DNA of 64,000 nt from CAXBCP01 sp963974055 (GTDB lineage Bacteria; Pseudomonadota; Alphaproteobacteria; MPNO01; UBA830). A program made the translations under genes and the position numbers. The DNA is taken from positions 1 through 64,000 of the forward strand of contig CAXBCP010000007.1 of NCBI GenBank assembly GCA_963974055.1, in the 5' to 3' direction. The notes under the pieces are model-generated. The model saw only the letters and a program-made list of their open reading frames with translations. It was not told where the DNA came from and did no database searches. Below, piece after piece: positions 59,262-64,000 of the stretch. Position 1 is the stretch's first letter; the number at the start of each line of letters is the position of its first letter.

Positions 59262-60518
59262 TCAGCCTGAAATCAGAATGGCGCGGAAATCGTTCACGTT
59301 TGTCCGGGTCGGACCCGTCACGATCAGGTCGCCGAGCCGCTCGAAAAACGTGTAGCTGTCATGGCCATGCAGCATTTCCGCCGCGTCCATGCCTGCCGCA
59401 CGGGCGCGGGACAGGGTGTCGGGGGAGATAAATGCGCCGGCGGCGTCCTCGGTGCCGTCGATCCCGTCGGTGTCGCAGGCGATGGCGTGAATGCCGGGTG
59501 CGCCGTCGAGCGCGATCGCCAGGGCGAGCAGATATTCGCAGTTGCGCCCGCCGCGTCCCGCCGCCGCCGCGGTGGCGTCGACGGTTACGGTTGTCTCGCC
59601 GCCGGAAATAAGCACCCCTGCCGGCGCATCCAGCGCCCGCCGGGCGTGTGCTGCGGCCAGGTCGCGCGCTTCGCCTTCGAGGTCGGCCCCCAGCAATGTC
59701 GGCGCCAGTCCCCGCAACCGGGCGGCCTCGGCGGCGGCGTTCTGCGCATCGACCGGGCGGGCGACAAGCGTAAAGGATGTGCCCGACAGGCACGGATCCC
59801 CCGGTTTTATAGATTCCCATCGCCTGTTTTCCAGGGCGTCTATGGCGGTTTCCGGCAGGTCGATCCGCCGGGCGCGGGCGATGGACAGGGCATCGGCGCA
59901 GGTCGTGGGATCGCCCACGGTCGGGCCGGAACCGATCACCGCGGGGTCGTCCTGCGGGACGTCGGAGATCGCGAGGGTGACGACCGGCGCGGGCCACGCG
60001 GCGGCCGCCAGCCGTCCGCCCTTGATCGCGGAAAGGTGTTTGCGCACGCAATTCATTTCGTCGATCGGGGCGCCGGAATGAAGCAATGCGCGGGTGATGG
60101 CCTGTTTCCGGTCAAGCGAAAGCCCGGCCGCCGGCTCCACCAGAAGCGCCGAGGCGCCGCCCGAGATCAGGCACAGTAACAGATCGTCTTTTGTCAGAGT
60201 CCCGGCAAGGTCGAGAAACCGCCCGGCGGCGCCCTGTCCGGCGGCGTCGGGCAGGGGGTGTCCCGCCTCGATCACGTCTATCCGGTCGCCGGCAAGCCCG
60301 TGGCCGTAGCGGGTGACGGCGAGCCCCGAAAGACCGCCCGGCCAGTGCTGTTCAGCGGCGCGTGCCATGGATGCGGCGGCTTTGCCGGCGGCGAGCACCA
60401 CGGTTCGGCCGCTGGGTGGGAGGGGCAGGTGCGGCGGCAGGACATTCGCCGGATCGGCGGCGCCGACGGCGGCGTCGAACAGTGCGCGCAGGAGATCTTT
60501 CTCTGTTTGTGCTGTCAT
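59262..60518 (-). CDS. Glycerate 2-kinase (MOFRL family)
   Basis: Phosphorylates glycerate to 2-phosphoglycerate. The 418-residue protein has the two-domain DUF4147/MOFRL architecture: VVLAAGKAAASMARAAE, ITRYGHGLAGDRI-like VTRYGHG, EAGHPLPDAAG, LLCLISGGASALLVEPAAGLSLDRK, SDVPQDDPAVIGSGPTVGD, and the MOFRL domain VLISGGETTVTVDA...GGRNCEYLLALA with ACDTDGIDGTEDAAGAFI. The start is uncertain: in-frame ATGs at 60518, 60530 and 60542 lie within 24 bp and none has a clear ribosome site. Its product feeds enolase and pyruvate kinase. Confidence 0.9.
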   Translation of the reverse strand: MTAQTEKDLLRALFDAAVGAADPANVLPPHLPLPPSGRTVVLAAGKAAASMARAAEQHWPGGLSGLAVTRYGHGLAGDRIDVIEAGHPLPDAAGQGAAGRFLDLAGTLTKDDLLLCLISGGASALLVEPAAGLSLDRKQAITRALLHSGAPIDEMNCVRKHLSAIKGGRLAAAAWPAPVVTLAISDVPQDDPAVIGSGPTVGDPTTCADALSIARARRIDLPETAIDALENRRWESIKPGDPCLSGTSFTLVARPVDAQNAAAEAARLRGLAPTLLGADLEGEARDLAAAHARRALDAPAGVLISGGETTVTVDATAAAAGRGGRNCEYLLALAIALDGAPGIHAIACDTDGIDGTEDAAGAFISPDTLSRARAAGMDAAEMLHGHDSYTFFERLGDLIVTGPTRTNVNDFRAILISG

Positions 60519-60550
60519 GCCGCCTGTCATCACTCCCGTCATTCCGTCCG

Positions 60551-61471
60551 TCAGCGGCGCGCGCTGCCCTTCCGCGCCAGCATGATGCCGCCAAGCACGA
60601 TCACCGCGCCGATTGCCTGTTGTACACCGATGTTCTCGCCGAACAGGGCCCAGGCGACAAGGGCCGCGGTCACCGGCTGCACCAGCAGGCTGACCGATGC
60701 GAAGGCGACCGGCAGATGCGCCAGCGCCCAGGCGATCAACCCCTGCCCGAATACCTGCGGGCCGGCGGCCAGTGCGATCAGGAATCCCCATCCGGCCAGG
60801 GTGACGGGCAGCAGGTCGTCGCCGCTGGCGATTGCGACAGGCAGCATTGCCAGGGCGCTGACCGGGATGGCGTATTTCATGATCGTCAGGGTCGAGAACC
60901 GCCGGCGCAGGCGTTCCACCGACATCTGGTAGGCGGCATAAAAAACGGCCGTCAGAACGCCGAGCAGGTCGCCGATGAAACGGTCGTGGCTGAATGACAG
61001 GCTGGCCTGCGACAGGATGAATACGCCGGTCATCGCTGCGGCCAGCCCGATCAGGTAGGTGCGCGTGACCCGCGTACGGAACAGTATCCAGCCTCCGAGA
61101 ACGACGAATACCGGTGCGACATTCGCCAGCAGGGTCGAGTTGGCGACCGTCGTCATCTGGATCGAATAGTGCCAGACCGCCACATCGGCGGCGAGATAGA
61201 CCCCGGCCATGCCGACCAGGACGAAATCGCGGAGTCCGCGCGGGCGTTCCTGGCCGCCCGGCGTATCGGACCGGGGCAGCGTCATGGCGATGGCCCAGTA
61301 GAGCGGGATCGCGAGCAGGAACCGGTGAAACCCGGTCCCCGAAGGCCCGGTTTCGCTCAGCCGAACCAGTATGGGCGCGAACGCGATCACCACGGCACCG
61401 ACAAAGACCGCGAGGATCGCGATCCGTTCCGTGCGCAATGCGCCTGCCGGGCTCTGGGAGGACAAATCCAT
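60551..61471 (-). CDS. EamA/DMT family transporter
   Basis: A 306-residue membrane protein with ten hydrophobic segments in two EamA domains: VVIAFAPILVRLSETGPSGTGFHRFLLAIPLY in the first and GLIAWALAHLPVAFASVSLLVQPVTAALVAWALFGE in the second, ending with RKGSARR. It is distinct from the EamA protein at 9009-9920. The substrate is unknown. It ends 9-33 bp before the possible glycerate kinase starts and could be co-transcribed with that gene, suggesting transport of glycerate or a related acid (inference). Confidence 0.85.
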   Translation of the reverse strand: MDLSSQSPAGALRTERIAILAVFVGAVVIAFAPILVRLSETGPSGTGFHRFLLAIPLYWAIAMTLPRSDTPGGQERPRGLRDFVLVGMAGVYLAADVAVWHYSIQMTTVANSTLLANVAPVFVVLGGWILFRTRVTRTYLIGLAAAMTGVFILSQASLSFSHDRFIGDLLGVLTAVFYAAYQMSVERLRRRFSTLTIMKYAIPVSALAMLPVAIASGDDLLPVTLAGWGFLIALAAGPQVFGQGLIAWALAHLPVAFASVSLLVQPVTAALVAWALFGENIGVQQAIGAVIVLGGIMLARKGSARR

Positions 61472-61540
61472 GATGCCGCCTTATATCGGGTATAGGGCCG
61501 TCCTCAAAGAAGTGCCGACAGGCCGGGCGCCCGCGGGGCT

Positions 61541-61569
61541 TTGCACGCCGGGCGAATCCGCCCTATATC
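61541..61569 (+). promoter_or_regulatory. Candidate sigma-70 promoter of the DUF1244 gene
   Basis: TTGCAC (61541-61546) and TATATC (61564-61569) are separated by exactly 17 bp, and a purine-rich ribosome site (GGAGGA, 61595-61600) follows before the ATG at 61607. Confidence 0.6.
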
Positions 61570-61606
61570 AGTATCAGTGTTACACAGCGACACGGAGGAA
61601 CCAGTT

Positions 61607-61903
61607 ATGGACGACCAGACACGGATCGAACTAGAAGCGGCGGCGTTTCGCAGCCTTGTCGATCATCTGCGCGAACGCACGGACGTGCAGAATATCGACC
61701 TGATGAATCTGTCGGGCTTTTGCCGCAATTGCCTCAGCCGCTGGTACCAGGAAGCCGCCAATGAAAAAGGCATCGATCTGGACAAGGACGGCGCACGGGA
61801 AATCGTCTACGGCATGCCGTTCGCCGAATGGCGCGACAAGTACCAGAAAGAGGCCTCGCCGGAGCAGAAGGCGCAGTTCAAAGAGGCCAATCCGGGACAT
61901 TGA
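61607..61903 (+). CDS. DUF1244 domain-containing protein
   Basis: A 98-residue conserved proteobacterial protein of unknown function. The family signature is visible as AAAFRSLVDHLRERTDVQNIDLMNLSGFCRNCLSRWYQEAA and GMPFAEWRDKYQKEAS. A CxxC pair occurs in GFCRNCLSRW. A strong GGAGGA upstream sets the start at 61607, against a 22-residue extension. Confidence 0.9.
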   Translation: MDDQTRIELEAAAFRSLVDHLRERTDVQNIDLMNLSGFCRNCLSRWYQEAANEKGIDLDKDGAREIVYGMPFAEWRDKYQKEASPEQKAQFKEANPGH

Positions 61904-61927
61904 TGCGCTGCGACGCCTGCGGCCGGG

Positions 61928-61985
61928 TTTTCCACCGGAAAATCGCGTTCTGTGGATAACCCGGGCGCCGGATTCTTCCCGATTC
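61928..61985. promoter_or_regulatory. DnaA-box-like and GANTC sites upstream of gapR
   Basis: TGTGGATAA (61951-61959) is the exact complement of the consensus DnaA box TTATCCACA. A near match, TTTTCCACC, lies at 61928-61936. Two GATTC sites (61971-61975 and 61981-61985) fit the alphaproteobacterial CcrM methylation motif GANTC. All lie in the 138-bp gap before gapR. Confidence 0.45.
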
Positions 61986-62041
61986 GCGGCATGCCTCCTA
62001 AGGTCTGCCCAGCATGTACAGGACCCAGTGGGAGAGATTAA

Positions 62042-62308
62042 ATGGCTGAAGGCAGCGACGTTGCCCAGGATCGGCTGAGATCCTTTATCGAGCGGATCGA
62101 ACGTCTGGAAGAAGAGAAAGCGGCGCTGTTGGCGGACATCAAAGAGGTCTATGCCGAGGCAAAAGGCACCGGCTTCGATCCCAAGACCATGCGCAAGGTG
62201 ATCAGCCTGCGTAAAATGGAAGAGAGCGACCGCCAGGAAGCGGAATTCCTGCTGGATACGTATCTTTCCGCTCTCGGGATGCTGGAACGCCCCCTCGCGG
62301 CGGAATAA
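62042..62308 (+). CDS. gapR: GapR nucleoid-associated protein (DUF2312)
   Basis: An 88-residue alphaproteobacterial chromatin protein that binds overtwisted DNA and helps replication and topoisomerase action. The family sequence is plain: LRSFIERIERLEEEKAALLADIKEVYAEAKGTGFDPKTMRKVISLRKME followed by EAEFLLDTYLSALG. The long N-terminal helix forms the dimer coiled coil. GGGAGAG precedes the ATG, and a strong terminator follows. This is one of the best taxonomic markers in the window. Confidence 0.94.
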   Translation: MAEGSDVAQDRLRSFIERIERLEEEKAALLADIKEVYAEAKGTGFDPKTMRKVISLRKMEESDRQEAEFLLDTYLSALGMLERPLAAE

Positions 62309-62324
62309 CCCCGGAATCACCGAA

Positions 62325-62355
62325 TAAAAAAGGCCGGTCACTGACCGGCCTTTTT
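62325..62355 (+). terminator. Bidirectional intrinsic terminator after gapR
   Basis: A near-perfect palindrome AAAAAAGGCCGGTCA-C-TGACCGGCCTTTTT has a 9-bp GC-rich stem, five T at the plus-strand end and A residues at the other. It can serve gapR and the convergent SDR gene. Confidence 0.88.
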
Positions 62356-62401
62356 GCATCCTCAATCGTTATGCCGGCCTTTGCCGGGAAAAAGACTGCG
62401 C

Positions 62402-63103
62402 TCAGAACTTTTCGACCCAGGGCCGCAATTTGACCTCCCACGTCCAGGACGACCGGTGCTGGCGATGGACATGCAGGTAATCCTTGGCGATTTCGTCGGG
62501 CAGCAGCATGGCGTCTTCGCCGCGTTCGGCGCCGCGCTTGTCGTCCGGGCCCTGAAGAATGCCGCCGTCGATCACGAAATGGGCGACATGGATATTCTGC
62601 GGCTGCAATTCGCGCGCCAGCGACTGGGCGAGACCGCGCAGCCCGAACTTGCCCATCGCGAAGGACGATGAATTCGGATAGCCCTTCACGCTGGCTGACG
62701 CGCCGGTTAGCAGGATGGTACCGGCCTTGCGTGCGATCATCTGTTTCGCCGCCGCCTGGGCGACCAGGAAGCCGCCGAAGCAGCTGATTTCGATCGCGGT
62801 GCGCACCGCTTCGGGGTCGAGGTCCTGGATCGGCCCGCGGGCGCGGTTCGAGGCATTATAGACCACGACGTCCGGCTGCCCGATGTCCGCCGTCACGGCG
62901 GCGAACAGGGCGTCCACCTGGCCTGCATCGACCGCGTCGCAGGCATAGGCCTTGGCGCCGGTATCGCTGCACAGACCGGCAAGCTTGTCGGTATTGCGCG
63001 CCGCAATTGCGACATTCATGCCTTCCGCCGCGAACAGCCGCGCCAGCGAGGCGCTGAGCCCCTGTCCCGCGCCGACGATCAGTGCTGTTTCCTTGTCCGC
63101 CAT
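62402..63103 (-). CDS. SDR family NAD(P)-dependent oxidoreductase-like protein with altered active site
   Basis: A 233-residue Rossmann-fold protein. The cofactor loop is GAGQGLSASLARLF, followed by NVAIAARN and VVYNASN (the NNAG equivalent). The catalytic Ser is kept (LTGASAS, Ser136/138), and Lys152 is present, but the normally invariant Tyr of YxxxK is Phe148 (SSSFAMGKFG). The C-terminus diverges after HFVIDGGI. Without the Tyr, ordinary dehydrogenase chemistry is doubtful; a subgroup of SDRs with F in this position may use another acid or serve non-catalytic roles. Confidence 0.85.
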   Translation of the reverse strand: MADKETALIVGAGQGLSASLARLFAAEGMNVAIAARNTDKLAGLCSDTGAKAYACDAVDAGQVDALFAAVTADIGQPDVVVYNASNRARGPIQDLDPEAVRTAIEISCFGGFLVAQAAAKQMIARKAGTILLTGASASVKGYPNSSSFAMGKFGLRGLAQSLARELQPQNIHVAHFVIDGGILQGPDDKRGAERGEDAMLLPDEIAKDYLHVHRQHRSSWTWEVKLRPWVEKF

Positions 63104-63126
63104 TCAATCGCTTCCTTCGGTTTCGG

Positions 63127-63720
63127 TTAGAGGGCCTTGGGCGGACGTATCCATGCGTGGTTTACGACCTTTTTCACCCGTTCGGTTTTCCGGATCACGT
63201 CGATCACGGTGTTCAGTTCCGCCTGGGACCGGGCGGTCCCGATCAGGTAGACGGTGCCGTTCACGGACCGCCAGCGGTAATTGATGGACCGTATGTCCTT
63301 GGTGCCCAGCAGCAGGACTTTGAGCTTGGTTTCGATCCACAGGTCGTTTGCGGCGGGGCCGATACCGTACTGATCGGTGACCTGAAGTTCGTTGATGATG
63401 CGCTTGACGCCCTTCACGCTGCGGACGATTTCCGATGCGCGCTGCTTGTTCTCGGCATACTTGACCGTACCGGTCAGCAGCACGACGTGTTCGTAGACGT
63501 CGGTCGAAATTTCCGGGAACAGGTCGCGGTATTTCTCGCCGAGCAGGATTTCGTTGATGTCGAAGGTGATCGCCGTGTCGTCACGCAGGGTTTCGATCGA
63601 CCGGTCTTCCACCGGCGACGAGGCCACGTTCATAAGACCGGTCGGCTGGGTGCAGGCGGCAAGCATGCCCATCAGGGCGACGGCCGCGATGCCGCGGATT
63701 TTTGAGGACAACCTGTTCAA
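63127..63720 (-). CDS. BON-domain lipoprotein
   Basis: A 197-residue envelope lipoprotein. The signal sequence ends in the lipobox LAAC (Cys23). Two BON domains follow: DTAITFDINEILLGEKYRDLFPEISTDVYEHVVLLTGTV with ASEIVRSVKGVKRIINELQV, and a second with IETKLKVLLLGTKDIRSINYRWRSVNGTVYLIGTARSQAELNTVIDVIRKTERVKKVVNHAWI. The layout resembles DolP/YraP, which maintains outer-membrane integrity. The start at 63720 is the natural one. Confidence 0.9.
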   Translation of the reverse strand: MNRLSSKIRGIAAVALMGMLAACTQPTGLMNVASSPVEDRSIETLRDDTAITFDINEILLGEKYRDLFPEISTDVYEHVVLLTGTVKYAENKQRASEIVRSVKGVKRIINELQVTDQYGIGPAANDLWIETKLKVLLLGTKDIRSINYRWRSVNGTVYLIGTARSQAELNTVIDVIRKTERVKKVVNHAWIRPPKAL

Positions 63721-63860
63721 CGTTCTGACTCCTTGAATGACAATCTAGGCTCTGAGACCGGCGGATGGCCACCGATAATGCCCCCCTATAGATAGGGCTT
63801 AAAGGGAATCATCTATGCAATTCTCGGAAAAGTCCGAAAATTGTCACAGGATCCCGGCGG

Positions 63861-64000
63861 TTACCGCGCGTACAGGCCTTCGAGTGCTGCACCGTATTTG
63901 CCGCATATCACGTGGCGGCGGATTTTCATCGACGGGGTCATCATTTCGTTATCGATGGAGAACGGTTCGGCGGTCAGGATGAATTTCCGCACCCGTTCGA
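63861..64000 (-). CDS. Long-chain acyl-CoA synthetase-like protein, C-terminal end only
   Basis: The minus strand reads FILTAEPFSIDNEMMTPSMKIRRHVI...KYGAALEGLYAR to the TAA at 63861-63863. This is the C-terminal subdomain of an AMP-forming fatty acyl-CoA synthetase, with the conserved Lys in TPSMKIRRH. The gene continues beyond the right edge; only about 45 codons are visible. Confidence 0.85.
   Translation of the reverse strand, partial: ERVRKFILTAEPFSIDNEMMTPSMKIRRHVICGKYGAALEGLYAR

Noticed and set aside
1..64000. tRNA, rRNA, CRISPR arrays, insertion sequences, prophage or integrase genes, riboswitches
   Set aside because: Reading both strands, I found no cloverleaf with a conserved T-loop, no regularly spaced direct repeats, no transposase or integrase motifs and no riboswitch consensus. 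A covariance-model scan would be needed to exclude small RNAs.

Overview
The window is about 64 kb of GC-rich, densely packed DNA from the chromosome of a free-living alphaproteobacterium. The assignment rests on gapR (DUF2312), DUF1244 and DUF1223 proteins, a zinc-free type L36, many ABC, TRAP and TAXI uptake systems, and aromatic-type oxygenases. A Rhodospirillales-like lineage is my inference. I saw no rRNA, tRNA, CRISPR array, phage gene or insertion sequence. Nearly all of the sequence is coding, and many genes are chained by 4-bp ATGA overlaps.

Layout. (1) 1-4994: a branched-chain amino acid/amide type ABC importer (binding protein, livH, livM, livG, livF), cut by the left edge. (2) 9920-4995, minus strand: a four-gene ATGA-coupled cassette of EamA transporter, acyl-CoA ligase, D-aminoacylase-type amidohydrolase and PhyH dioxygenase. 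(3) 10057-13366: glutaminyl-tRNA synthetase and a convergent ThDP enzyme. (4) 13419-21559: an AraC/XylS-type regulator, a two-subunit Rieske ring-hydroxylating oxygenase, a TAXI TRAP importer, a VOC protein and a GMC oxidoreductase, which look like an aromatic-compound uptake and oxidation locus. (5) 21639-24673: an adenine-deaminase-type enzyme, a PEP-CTERM-like surface protein, two small unknown proteins and an XRE regulator next to three repeated palindromes. (6) 24690-28292: AEC transporter, MarR regulator, LLM flavin oxidoreductase and LysR regulator. (7) 36315-28318, minus strand: MaoC, an ABC exporter pair, a two-component system translationally coupled to a class II photolyase, then a ferric-reductase-like membrane protein with a PepSY protein. 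(8) 36417-38610: an EpmC-like protein, RidA and an orphan TRAP binding protein.

(9) 38676-47637 is the most unusual region. Two paralogous MarR regulators bracket a VanA-like Rieske oxygenase, an ATP-dependent hydantoinase pair (hyuA/hyuB) and a PreA-like dihydropyrimidine-dehydrogenase homologue without PreT; a luciferase-like monooxygenase lies just outside. Promoter regions inside it share GTATAC-centred palindromes. I infer an undescribed route for opening a cyclic amide or N-heterocycle. (10) 47775-52794: FAH-family hydrolase, DUF1223 protein, a second luciferase-like monooxygenase, a metallo-hydrolase and a methyltransferase.

(11) 52882-60518: rpmJ, glycolate oxidase glcDEF with a TPR protein, pyruvate kinase and glycerate 2-kinase. 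Together these connect glycolate and glycerate to pyruvate. (12) 60551-64000: EamA transporter, DUF1244 protein, gapR, an SDR protein, a BON lipoprotein and the C-terminal end of an acyl-CoA synthetase cut by the right edge. Starts were moved inward from the longest possible frame wherever a ribosome binding site, an ATGA overlap or family length supported it.
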